64,000 nt of DNA from Malania oleifera (Eukaryota; Streptophyta; Magnoliopsida; Santalales; Ximeniaceae), in contig NC_080419.1 of assembly GCF_029873635.1 (NCBI RefSeq), positions 69,049,823-69,113,822 on the forward strand, read 5' to 3'. Of the stretch, positions 37,080-49,400 are shown in pieces. Position 1 is the stretch's first letter, and every line of letters starts with the position of its first letter. Position numbers and translations under genes: made by a program. Below the pieces are notes generated by a model. That model was not told the DNA's origin. It did not search any database and saw only the letters and a program-made list of their open reading frames with translations.

Positions 37080-37171
<92 letters not shown>

Positions 37172-38349
37172 TCCTCATTTTCTCACTCCAAACAACTTCA
37201 ATCAATGATCAGACACTGTTTTTAAAGCCTAGCGGTGATCCTCATTAAGTTAACTGGGATAGATTCGTGTTTTGAAGATCCGAGGTGTGACAACCTACTT
37301 ATTTTACCATTTTTTTCCATGATAATAAAAATCAATACAATAAACCTAGCAAATCGTAATCAACTTGAACTCATGGGTACCACGGATACATCAGAAACAC
37401 AATACGGAAACCTAAGTAGCAGGAAACATAAAATCATATAAATCTCAAAGTACCATTTAATACAATACCAGAGTTTACTACAACCATCATATAGATATAC
37501 ACATCTCAAAAGTATCCAAAATAGTCCTCGGGTCTCCACCCAAAAATCTGTCTGACCCTAGCAAATACTTACACTTCAGAAAGGGTAGATCAACTATAAC
37601 TATCTCTACAGAGCTTTATCCGCTCTCCTATCTAGGGCTCCTGAAATGTTCATATAATTTGGGGTGAGACACCTCTCAGTAAGGGAAATAAACTAATACC
37701 AATGTGTAGCAACATGAGTACTTTCGTGTTATACATAAAAGCATACATAAGCATATTTAGTAAAATTGTTTGTATCATTTCTGGGAAAAACATGTATAAT
37801 CATAGCATGGTAGAACATACTAGATTTCCATAAGCATCATTCATATCATATAATAATAATAATATAAAACCACTCTGGTAGGTTAGCTGGCTAGTGTCAT
37901 GTCTTACCCCCACATAACTAGGTTGTGTAGCCCGAAGGCGGGACCTAACAATGGGTGGCCGACCACTGTCAAGTCAAAATAAACTTTTGTAAGTACGATG
38001 GGTCTGCCAGACCTAGTCTGTACACCAGGGGCGCCAACACTTCAATAAACCACATCGACTATCCATCCTCACGCTGCCCCGTATGACAGTGATAACACAA
38101 TATCATGATGATCATGAACACATAACTACGGTACCGTGCATGTGCAAGCCTAAACCAAGTCAACCAAGTTCTGATAACATATAACATATTTCAAATTGTG
38201 ATACATTGCTATTCCTTAATATTAATTGTCATTTCAATATCATCATATCACATTTCATATATATAACATGAAAATCATCGGCCTTTACGCCAGTATTTTG
38301 TATTTTATCAATCACGACCCATACGCTGTATCACATATCAATAAGAGGT

Positions 38350-38540
38350 TCGGCCCGTGCGCCGGCATATCATATAAATGGCTCAACCCGTACACCGACA
38401 TATTATATAAAAAGCTAGGCTCGTACGCTGGCATATCATGTGAGAACATCCTCGGCCTGTATGCCGGTATATCATATAGAACTCTCAACTCATACATCGG
38501 TATATCATATAAAAACTTTAGGCCCATTCGCCGGTTTATT
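38350..38540 (-). repeat. 33-36-bp minisatellite in LTR B3
   Basis: Six anchors (CCGGCATATCATATA type) at 38362, 38395, 38428, 38464, 38497 and 38531. Confidence 0.85.
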
Positions 38541-39104
38541 ATTATAAAACTCTGTATCATTTAACATTTTCCCAGAAAATAGTAATTCATATTAAATTCT
38601 ACTCATGCCACACATAATGGATATTACGTATATTTAAAACATATCATCATTTACAACAGTATTTTCCCAAACATAAAGCATATATATATACATATATTTT
38701 CATAAAACGACTAGCTTAGTTTATCCTCTTACCTGATTCCTAAAAAACCCCTAAAACAATCAGTCTTGCACCCGCAGGGTTCCCTATTCAACACCCTGAA
38801 ATCAAGATCTCCCAAAATAGAAATTCAATATTTCTACGCGTACTACGTTTTCTACAATTGTAGGGAAGACCAAATACTGAATAAAAGTCTTACCCTGAAT
38901 GTGGGATGAAATCTAAACTAACTCCACCGATGATCCACTCTAGCAGATTTGTAGAGAACTTCCCCAGGAGTATCGTGGTGGCTTCGGATCGTCGATCCGG
39001 CGAAGAACGGACCCAGAAATTAAGCGAGAAGGGGTAGAAGCTGAAAAGGAGAGAGAGGGGGAGTTTCTGCGTGAAAAAATCAGCTGTAAAATCACGTTTA
39101 GGGC

Positions 39105-39309
39105 TATTTATACACTGGCCTTCGTCAACGAGCCACGTTACCTCATCGACAAGCCACGTCACCTCATCGACGAAGTCAAGAAGGACGTTCGTCGACAAAA
39201 TTCAGAATCACCAAAACCCCTCTAGGTATCTTCTCTTCGACGAGACACGTCCCCGTCGACGAGCCCCCCATATGTGCTTGTCGACGAATCCCCTGTGTTC
39301 GTCGATGAG
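39105..39309 (-). promoter_or_regulatory. LTR promoter: GTCGAC array plus TATA (B3)
   Basis: TATA-like box at 39105-39112. About eight sites at 39121-39309, with CCGTCGACGAG near 39253. Confidence 0.55.
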
Positions 39310-40966
39310 ACCCTGTTTAATTTCCCAATTTTAATTATTTTCTCTCCTTCTCCCATTATTAAATTATGAAAATTATCCGAGTCTCTACACTAGGAACCAC
39401 TCCAAAACCAGGGTAAGGAAGTTGATTATAGTGTTGATTGGAGGTTTAATTGATTTAATGGGTGTGTGGGCCTAGGAGTGTGAATATGAACATAATTCTG
39501 GGGTTGAACTGATTGAACTTAGGTTTGTGAATACAAGGGATTGTGTGAATGCCGCATGTATGAATTAAGATTCCTACGTGTGTTTTCTAGGAAATCAGGT
39601 ACGAGAATAAGTTAAGGCAGTTAATTTCAGAAATTTTATCAATTAAAGTATAACATGTGTTGATGGGATTTTAGCATATGACTTTCTGGATATTACAGAA
39701 TATAAAATTTAGAGTATGGAATTTTGATTTTTTTTTTTATGTGTTATATATTTGTGAAAATTCAGAAATTTGGGTTACAGGAAAGTTTTATAAATGAAAT
39801 GTATTATTTTCATATAGCAAGAAAATATAGTTTTATCCGTACAGATCATAGTATATGAGTTTCATTTAAATTGTGTGACATGAGAAATATTAGGTATAAT
39901 ACAGAGGTTTAATATAGGATTCTATATAGCTTTTTTCAGAATCATGATTTAACAGCTTTTACAAGAACCATGATATTACAGCTTACATAGAACCATGGTA
40001 TCACAGTTATTACAGTTATTAGAGAATCATAGTAATACAATTATTAAAGAATCATGGTATTACAGTTTATACAGAATCATGGTAAAACAGTAATATATAC
40101 AGTATAATATTATACAGTATTAGAACCCTGATGGACCAAAACAGATTACAGAGCACAGTACCGTAGCTAATACAGTATAGATAGTGCAACCACACATCTC
40201 AGGTAGAGTATGGTGTTGACAGTCAAATATGCCTCATATAAGAGTAGAGAAGCTCCCTGGAAGTCCGGAACAGGTTGAGCAGACCAATCGTACTACAGAC
40301 ATATTATAGCTTGACTTAACCAACTTAACCTGTTAGGCCAGTCATGGTTAAGTCTAGCTTATGGACCACACAACCTGATCATGCGAGGTTAATTCATGAT
40401 TACAGTTATCCATCCATGGAAGTTTTCATAGTTATATATATAGATTCACAGAGAACATGAATTATATAATACAGCTAAAAGTGTGTTCAAATATAAAGTT
40501 TATTTTAAATGGCATAGGTGTGAGTTACGGTATGTATTTACATTCAACTGATATCTAAATTACAGCTTAATTAATAGTTAAGTTATGTTATGTATATAAA
40601 ACTCATTTGCTACACACTGGTAGTAACTTATTCCGTCTTACTGAGAGGTGTCTCATCCCAGAATTTAAACATTTCAGGTAATCCGGATAGACGAGCGGAG
40701 CGAGCTCCAAGATAGAGGAAGTGTTGGTACCGCCTTAGATTTAGGGTGAGTATTGAGCTGAAGAGTGGAACTATGAGTAATCCCTTTGAGTTTCTTTTGT
40801 GGTTTTTTTTTTTTTTGGAAATGTACACGTATACTTACGGAAACCGTAGGACTCTGGTATTGTATATAAAGTTTGGGTGTTTATGTCTTCCACTGCTTAG
40901 ATAGTACATTTATGGACAGGTAGGTTCAAAATGTTATTATGAATATTATTTTATATATATATAAAA

Positions 40967-41030
40967 AACGTCTCGAAATTACTACCATTTTATATATATA
41001 TATATAAAATGGTAGTAATTTCGAGACGTT
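40967..41030. repeat. Perfect 64-bp palindrome at the C 3' LTR end
   Basis: Two 32-base arms with no spacer, centred at 40998/40999. The outer part of each arm is AACGTCTCGAAATTACTACC or its complement; the centre is TA-rich. The 5' LTR has a single copy of this end. Confidence 0.95.
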
Positions 41031-41038
41031 ACATGGAG

Positions 41039-41782
41039 CCCATCAATTAGGACTTATTATTGGAAGTAATTTATCAGTTTGGGAGGACCAATGTGGCCCT
41101 CCTAGAAAACATAAGTTTTTTTTCCCTAGAAGATGACTCTTATATTGCTTTCAACCCTATTTATTTGAGAGCAAAAAATTGCAAATAGAACTCTAAAGAC
41201 TAAAGAAACTACAAACAAAAATCCAAAAGTTGCATAAATCTAATTACACAAATTAAGCTAAATATACATAATAATTACTATTAAAAAAAACAAATTTGGA
41301 TTTAGGAACCGTCAATCTCTTGACCTTGTTCTTTGAAGTTATGTTCCCACAATCACCGTTACCCTCTTGGATCCCCCTCATCACTCTTCTAACATGTAAC
41401 CATAAACTAAACCATGAAAAATGCAATAACTCCATAATCCCATGCCATGTGTAAACCATTTGTTCATTTGTTTGTTTGGATCAAGGATTTATGTGAAAAA
41501 AAAAAAAAAAATTAATTTTCTATTACATTTTTTCTCTTTATCAAATAATATAAAAATGAAAAGTTGTTCAAATAAACTTAAAAATACAAAGAAAACAAAG
41601 TTAATGACATGAAAGTAATATGTTTGTTCATTGATTTATTTCGTATTTATTTTCTTTCACTTGATCATCAGATAAAAAAAAGTGAATTCTTTCATATATT
41701 TTCATTTTCCTAATATTTTATAAATTTCAAATGAAACCCTAAATTTATTTCCCCTCCAAAACAAATTATAGTTAGGAAATTT

Positions 41783-41820
<38 letters not shown>
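41039..41820. other. AT-rich intergenic sequence
   Basis: No gene supported. A short minus-strand reading frame at 41253-41459 shows no recognisable domain. It ends in a (TA)n run at about 41790-41818. Confidence 0.5.
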
Positions 41821-41822
<2 letters not shown>

Positions 41823-42806
41823 AGGCCTATTTGGCTATGGAAAATAATTTTCATTTTTTGTTTTTCATTATAAAAATGCAAACTCATTTTTTTTTTGGTT
41901 TTTAAAATTTATGTGACAATAAAATAAAATAAAGAATTTTTTTTGTTGCCAAAAATATTTTTCGTTTTTCATTTATTGATTTAGAAAAAAATTATACATT
42001 GTTCTTCAATTTTCAAAAATAATACAAGAAAAAGATTTATAAAATAATATCCAAGACAAATATAGAAAATTGAAAAACTGTGAGGCATTTTTTGTAATTA
42101 TTTGGCAATTAGAAATAGAAAATATAGATATTTTCCACAAGTGAATAACTAAAATTTTTATTGTTTTCTATTTTATATATATATAAATGTTGTTGAGGGC
42201 TGCTTAGTTGTTTGAAAACATTTTCATTTTTTGTTTTTAGTTTTCTTAAAAATTGCAAAAATTCCAGCTTATTTTTTAGCTTTTGAAGATTTGTATTAAA
42301 AAAAGAAGATAAAGAGTTTGTTTATTTGTGCAAAATAAAAAAAATTTAAAAAATTTTTAGATTCAAACTAATTGCAAAAAATATTTTTTTATAATTTAAA
42401 AAATATTATATAAATTAGTATTTGAAATCATAGATTTTAAAATTTGGATTTAAATTTATGTGAATTTGTAATAAGCTCACTAAAATTTTATATCATATTC
42501 TATCATAATCTACATAAATGATTTGGATTTCATGCTCTCAAATACAAAGTGAAAAATCAAAAATCTAGAAAACAATAAAAATATTTTTTTCAACTTTTCT
42601 ATACAATTTCTTGCAAATTGAAAATAAATTTATAATTATTTTAAAAAACAATTTTCACAATTAAAAAGAGTCTAAATTTTAATATTATTATTTTTTTACT
42701 TTTAAAAATATGAATGTTGTAGAATTGATAAATAGTTAACTTTTTTTTTTGCAAATTTTTTAAAAATATAAATAAAAATAAAAACTGTTTTTCACAACCA
42801 ACCTTA
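41821..42806. repeat. Possible non-autonomous DNA element(s)
   Basis: The left end TAAGGCCTATTTGGCTATGG and the reverse complement of the right end (CTAAGGTTGGTTGTGAAAAA, at 42806) look like imperfect terminal inverted repeats. A similar start occurs internally at about 42196. Very AT-rich, no coding. The family is not identified. Confidence 0.25.
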
Positions 42807-43479
42807 GTTTTTTCCCTATACCAAAAAAAAAAATTAAAAATTAAAATTTAAAAAATTTAAAAAAAAAAAAGAAAAGAAGTGAATGTAGTTAAATATATAG
42901 CTTTTACATAGCTAGCGTGGATAAACTTCCTTATTATATTTAAATTAGAATTAATGGCGGTTAAATATTGAATTCTGTCAAAGTAAGAACAACGTGGCAT
43001 AATCATCAAGTTGTTGTAGCTTCAAGTCCACCTAATAATTATCCCCTTTATATCAGTAGCATTGGTAGATGAAATGGACATATATATATATATAGTAATC
43101 AAATACAGGAAATGTTAAGATTTACTTAATGAATCGAAATCAAACGTATTCATACAGCCCAGTTTTTGTATTGAATCACAAGGAAGATGACCTGCATTGC
43201 CAGTATCAAAAATAGAAGCAAAACTGCTTCTTATGCCACTTTGCCTAGGAGCGAGTATGATCGATGCAATATCTGTAGTCGTATTTTTGATGCATGTTAT
43301 GAAGTCGAACTCAAAAACAAATCAAAAGAAATGGGACGATAGATTTTCACTAATCCAAACTATAGCTTCTCAGCTACTTGTGGGGGAAAAATCCTGGGCT
43401 GTTGTGTTATGCATTCCAACTTGTAATCTCTGTAAGCAGCACGGACAAAATTTGGCAGCATAATTTTGACACCACATCT
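42807..43479. other. 3' flank of the ferrochelatase gene
   Basis: Should hold the 3' UTR and the poly(A) site on the minus strand, but I cannot place either. The plus-strand reading frame at 43197-43463 shows no known domain and looks incidental. Confidence 0.4.
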
Positions 43480-46400
43480 TTAGAAGAGGTGGTTCCTGAA
43501 TGCAAGTACCATTTTGGGTGATAAGAGCAGAACAAATGCTAATATCGAACCAAAAAACAGTTTGATAGCATATCTCATAGGATCACTGTCTTCTTCTTCA
43601 GAAATGCTCCTTGAGGTTGACATGGCTGCTGCTGAAGGCAGAGCTTCTATCACTGCATCTGCCAGATCTGTGATGAAGGAAGAGGTGCAGCCCAGAGCAG
43701 GAACGCGGCCCCAATTCTTAATGCCAGATTCAAGGGCCAAGTGCTTGTACTCCATATCAATCTCTTCAAGAGTCTCAATGTGCTCACTCACAAAACTGGA
43801 GTTTGGAACAAGTAAAAACTTCATCAGCAGGGTCAAATTACGCATAATCACCTAAAATGTTCTTGCTAAATTCAAGAATAAAATATTTATATGAGTTTTA
43901 TAGTAAATATGATGCATTGACAATAAAAACAAATACACAGACACCATAGACAATGCCATTTGAGAGCTGTTATGGTTAGGCTGATTAAAGAAGGCCTAGT
44001 GATTAAACCGTGTTTTAAAGAATAGTCTAAGCCACCTCATTCCCCTGTTTCAATGCAATGTATTAATTGCAAGATTATGAATTTTCTGATAGAATGCTTT
44101 TCCCATTCAAAGCATTTTTAAAATTGATATCTTTATCCCCACACTAACTCAACAAGAAATTATTAGGCAGCCTAGCAAAAGAGTTTTCCACACACAACTT
44201 AGTATTTTTGGGGTGATAGGAGAGGTTAAAGTCTCATAAACAAACCAAGGTGGAGCAATGCCCATATGGTCACTGCAATTAAAGGTCCATTTCCCTGAGG
44301 AAAGGAGATTAGATTTGTGGGTCAAATATGTAGTTAAGACTTAGAGCTACAAGCCAGCCAGCACATCTGTTGCATTTTCTGAAGGTAATGCTGGATTAAC
44401 AAAAAATCAGTCTGAATGAGTTGCCCACATTTTTGGATTAGGCCAAAATTTAGATGTGTATTTGGAGTTCTGCCTTTGATCAGCCCACCGGAGGTGACAC
44501 AATCATTTTCATCATTTAACTTCATAATAATACCCAGGTCCTTTGCAAGCCTCGACCCTTGTAAGACTCCATAGTTCATATTGACAATTGGAACATTCAC
44601 CAAGATTGACTACAAAACCTGAGATCTAGTCTCAATTGGAATCTCAAATGAGACCAGGCGCATGTTACACTTTGAACAAACCATCAACATTTAGTTTTAA
44701 TCAATTATTTGGAAGATGAATTCAGGAAACTAATCGCTCTATTTTCAAGGATTCTGTGCCATGATTGGTGCTTTTTTGAGATTTCAGCTACAACATTGAT
44801 GACTATTTGCCTGTGTTTTGTCAGGTAAACAGTCGCAGGATCAAAGATGCACCCACACCTTGACTTCTTCATTTCTCCAGCACACAATAGCAAATGAAGG
44901 GTACCTTTGCCTTATCCACCTTCAGATTCAGGTCAAACCATTACTGAAAACCGTTCAGAGACTTTGTTGTAGATAAGTGTGCCAAATAATATTAGAGCAG
45001 GGGGGCAGTCCCTAAGGGCATCAAGGACATTCTCACATTGATTCCCACAAATTTCATATTGATTTACATTCTCACACTGATTCCCACAAAGTTCACATAC
45101 ATTGATTCCCACAAAGTAAGTATTCAATTTAAGGAAGAAGAGTATTCTTCTTCCGTAGGGCAGTGCATTCAGAACTTTGATAGCTGGTGTTCCCCTGAGA
45201 GATCAGCTCATAGGCAGATCTGATTGAAAACTGACCATCAGAAGTACAGGACCATATAATCTCATCTTGGTATTTTTCCTTCCCACAGGAACTTTATTAT
45301 AGAATATAGGCTTGGAGAATTTGAAAATTCCAATCACCCTCTTGAATAAATACAGCAACCCTCTCTGGAAGAACAGGCATCTGGATAGGATCCATCCAGA
45401 GCCTAATAGGAGCTTGTCACTCTACCATTTGAATCGAAAACAAGGCCATCTCTCAACTATCCAGCCTTTTTTTCTTTTTTTCTTTTTTAACTCCATTAAG
45501 AATGATCTAACAGAAAGGGAAGTCTTCGGTAACGACATACTTGCCATTGACAATCCGTGTCAATAAATCACAGACCTGAATAATTTCCAAGCTAGCTTAG
45601 ATAGGAAATCTGCATTGACAAGTTCATCTTTCTTAAATCCAGTTCACCAGCTACTTCAGCCAAACAAACAATGTCCCATTTAATGAGACAAGGCTTCAAG
45701 CTATTATTGGTATGTCCCCAAAGAAAGCTCCTTTGGATTCCATCCAACTCTTTACATGTTCTAAACGAAGGATATCAGTTTGCATTGTATAATAAGGAAT
45801 TGAAGCAATTTAGGATTGACTGAAGCCATTTAGAATTAGAGTAAGACTACTGTTTCTGCCATTATCAGTTGATCTGATTTCCAAAATGTTGGTTTGTCTT
45901 GGGACTTTGTTCAGGACTTCATTGTAGGTATCCCAAGAATTTTTTAGCGAATTACAGGCTTGCAACTACTCCTAGGTACTTACCCTGATCTGTTGTAAGA
46001 GGAATCTTGATTACTTGATGAATATCCCCTGCTAGGCTTCTAGGGGTATTTTTGACATGAAAATCCTTGAATTCTGAAAATTTATTCTATGACCAGATAA
46101 CAAGCAGAAATTGTCAAGGCAATCCAAAATCACCTGACCTCGAGTCATGGAAGCTTCCAAAAACAGAATACTTCCATCAATGAACAAGTGATGTTTCATG
46201 GATGGACCATTTTTTGACAGGTTGAAAGGTTTCCGTGCACCCTTGGGCTATGATATTTGAGAATCCAAGCTAAACACAATATATATATATACTATGATAT
46301 TTGAGAATCCAAGCAAAACACAAAATAATATATAGAGAAAGAGGGTTCCAGTGCCTTAAAACCCCTTTTAGGATAAAACTGGTTGGTTCTCTCCCCATTC

Positions 46401-49400
46401 CATAATACCTCCATGGACGGGCAGGATATCCGAAACATTAAAAATTTTTGCCTAACAGCAGAAAAACCCAACCCTGCAAGAATCTTTTTGATAAAGAACA
46501 ATTAATTCTCTCATAAGCCTTCCATAAATCAATCTTCCAAATCATAAACCCTTCTTCCCTTGTGCTTGAAAGTATGGTGTCTCCTAGGCCAATATAATTT
46601 TATTACTAATCTGTCTGCCTGGGATGAAGCTATTCTGTGTTGGACCTACGACTGTATAAGGCTATGACGTCTCCATTATTGGAGGACCCCTGTTCACTGA
46701 CACTTTAGAGAGAGTCTTACAAAGAACATTAAATGGAAGAAGGATTTCAGACTTGAAGGATCAGAGTAATATGAGTATCAATGAGACCTTCAAGGATGGT
46801 GCCTGCACAAAAAAATATCCTTAAGAAAATTAGTCACCTTTGAAAACCAGTGTGATAAAATGCTGTTCAGAAACTATCTGGGCTTTGGGGCCTTAAAACT
46901 GCCAAGACAAAAATTTGCATCCTTGGTATCCTTATCCAAGGCAGGAGAAAAAATTATTCTATAAATGTAGAGGAGTAGTAGAGAAATGGGACTCGAACCA
47001 ATCTCCTATCATTTGGTTGTCGTCAGTATAAAGTTTGACATGATAGTCATTGACCAAAACTAACAGCAGCTCCTTAACATGAATCCAATTCCCAGCATCA
47101 TCCTTCAAAACATGAATCCAGCTTCTCCTTCTTCACACAAGAGCAATTGTGTGAAAATATGTTTCCCCTCACCAGTGGCTATCCAATTGGCTCTAGACTT
47201 TTGAAACCAATACAATGTTTCTAGTTTAAGATTGAACTCATTTACCAAGGTTTTTTCCAAGTTCTTTAAAGGGCTACTCCTGAAGCCCAAAGTCAATCCC
47301 AGCATCATCCTTCAAAACATGAATCCAGTTTCTTCTTCTTCGCACAAGCAATTGTGTTAAAATATGTTTCCTGTCACCACTGGCTATCCAATTGGCTCTA
47401 GACTTTTGAAATCAATACAATGCTTCTTGTTTAAGATTGAACTCATTTACCAAGGTTTTTTCCAAGTTCTTTAAAGGGTTACTTCTGAAGCAAAAAGTCA
47501 TTTGAACCCCTTTAATTTTTGCAAAAAGGTTCTTTTAACTATATTAGAATACTGCTGAATGCTGTGCTGCTCCAGTCCTTGAGCATGTATTTTAGCAGTT
47601 CCATATTAGGTAGGTGACCTTCCAAATTCACCAGTGTTCCTCAGGAAGTCATTATGGAAAAACCAAGCAACTTCAAATCTAAAAAGAAGACTCGGAACAA
47701 GTGTCTGAAAACCATCTAGATAATGAGAATTGGGCAATGATTTGATCTGGTTCTGGGCAAATGTTGGACTACTGCTTCCTGGAACTTCTCCAGTCTGGAG
47801 TAGCATAAACTTTTCTAATCTCTGCCTAGTCCTGGGAAGACTTCCCACATATTTTGACCAGGCAAAGCCTGGGACTTGAGAAGCCTCAGTCAAACAGATT
47901 GCAGTATTGTATGCATCTTTGAGGGCCTCTAAATCCTGCAAGATTAAAAAGGATTCAGCCCCTTGTCTCCCCAGAATAAGAGAGCTCATTGATATCACCA
48001 AAATGTAGCCAAGGAAGCTGGCTGCTCTCCAAGATACCCATCAATAGACGCCAAAGATGCTCTCTTTCCCTAGCATAATGACTTGCATAGATAGAAAACT
48101 GTAACCATTGATCTCCACCTGCCCCTTTTATTAGGGCATTAATTACCTGTCTGGGCTTAGATATAATATCGATTCATATTTCATCTTTATTCCATAAGGA
48201 CTGGACACCTCCGGAGAACCCCTCTGCATCTATAATCAGAGTGAAAAATAAAAAAGCCAATACTATTATTGAAATTTTGCACCCTCTCCCCTATGATCAT
48301 AGTTCTATGTATCAACAGAGTTGGCCTATGCCAGAGGACCAGATCTTTAACCCAACAAAGAAAATGCACCCTAACAGCACCCCTGGCTAATACAGGGTCA
48401 AGCGCTATCCAACTTGCAAGCTTCTGAGAGGAATATCTGCTGGTGGATGGGTATTATAAAGGCTTGTCTATTGACCAGTCCCTGACTTAGTCCAATTGAC
48501 TGACCCTTAGGTTGGACCACAGGCATTGGAGGCCCAGACTTCAATGATCTGCTAATGGGGGCTATAATTGAGCTGGATGGTCAGACTTAAATTAGGAGTT
48601 TAACAATGAAGTCAGCTACTGTGAAGCTAGGGGGCTCTTCCACATCCTCAACCTTATCCATTAGGACATCAAAGGATGACGGTTGCCCATCTGCTGCTGA
48701 GAAACTCTTCTGTATATGTGTCCGCACTTGCACATGTAAATTGACCTGCTACCATCAGCGACACCTAGCACAACCACCCCTATAGCTACAGGTGTCCACT
48801 TAAACACCTGCTTGATCTCGTGAGGAATTGAATACAGGATGCTCACGTTGATGGCTCAATCCAGAGCATGCCCTTACCATTGGGCTACATTGGAAGAGGT
48901 AAACATTACTAATATATTGGAAAAACCAAACTTCATTTTATTGCTTGCTGCAGAGCTTACGATAACTAACATAATATGCTGATGAAAGAACTTCCAACAA
49001 TACTGACCAATGGCTCCTACTGGATCTCAAAACCAAATTCCAAGACCTCCATAACACACGAGCCTCCATTTGCCCCAGTCAATTATATGATTATTCATCC
49101 AACGGGTTGAAATTTCATGAGCATCCAATTTGCACAATCGTAATGAGTCATAATTTGACATATCAACCAAAAGGAAGGAGACAACAACCATGCAAATTAA
49201 GTTTTATGCTTACAATCATGACAAGCAAAGCATAAGTTTAAGGTACAGCCCTCGAGCTCAAAAAGACAACAAGCCACGCAGACCTCCCACAATTCACAAA
49301 AGGCATTAAAAGTTGAGATCTAGCAAAAATATTTTCTAAAGCCAAGCAATAAATCCACTCAAAGTATCTCCATGAAACATTATTTATGATAGAGTTAAGT

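Larger units (their letters stand above)
37286..39389 (-). mobile_element. Solo LTR B3
   Basis: TGTGACAACC...GTCTCTACA, flanked by CGAGG (37281-37285) and CTAGG (39390-39394). Related to B1 and B2. It carries a 33-36-bp minisatellite and the hairpin block (37661-37683). Confidence 0.85.
14998..41033 (+). mobile_element. Ty3/gypsy element C, 26 kb with nested insertions
   Basis: Plus-strand element with both LTRs: PBS, gag, protease, RT, integrase, PPT. Ends are TGTAGAGAC at 14998 and GACGTTACA at 41033. Flanks TGAAG (14993-14997) and TGGAG (41034-41038) form a 5-bp target duplication with one transition, which supports both ends being one insertion. Insertions at 19735-30610, 31846-36166 and 37286-39389 account for most of the length. 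Part of RNase H and a short piece of integrase have been deleted. Tekay/Del-like by eye. Confidence 0.88.
36774..41033 (+). repeat. C 3' LTR, interrupted by solo LTR B3
   Basis: Begins TGTAGAGACCCGG and ends GACGTTACA. After removing B3 it is about 2.15 kb and aligns with 14998-17028. It differs in a much longer (CT)n run (about 37083-37167) and a terminal palindrome (40967-41030). Confidence 0.86.
44334..48400 (-). mobile_element. Dead L1-type LINE in FC1 intron 8
   Basis: Same orientation as the gene. Order: endonuclease (48400 to about 47606), reverse transcriptase (about 47310-45600) and RNase H (44603-44334). Many stops and frameshifts. Outer limits are those of recognisable coding; the poly(A) tail and target duplication were not found. 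Confidence 0.82.

Noticed and set aside
36865..37248. 127-codon reading frame rich in Leu-Ser repeats
   Set aside because: Produced by the (CT)n tract in the C 3' LTR leader. The same applies to 15089-15406.
38350..38540. Regularly spaced repeats resembling a CRISPR array
   Set aside because: Units are contiguous diverged tandem copies without unique spacers, in plant nuclear DNA within an LTR.
38226..38564. Overlapping plus and minus reading frames with repeated YAGISY-like or YDMPAY-like peptides
   Set aside because: Generated by the 33-36-bp minisatellite of LTR B3, not by a gene.
43197..43463. 88-codon plus-strand reading frame beside the ferrochelatase 3' end
   Set aside because: No recognised domain and antisense to the likely 3' UTR; treated as chance.
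46966..47012. tRNA-like B-box (GGTTCGAGTCCC on the minus strand)
   Set aside because: It lies in LINE RT-region coding sequence (GDWFESHFS). No A-box or cloverleaf can be drawn around it.
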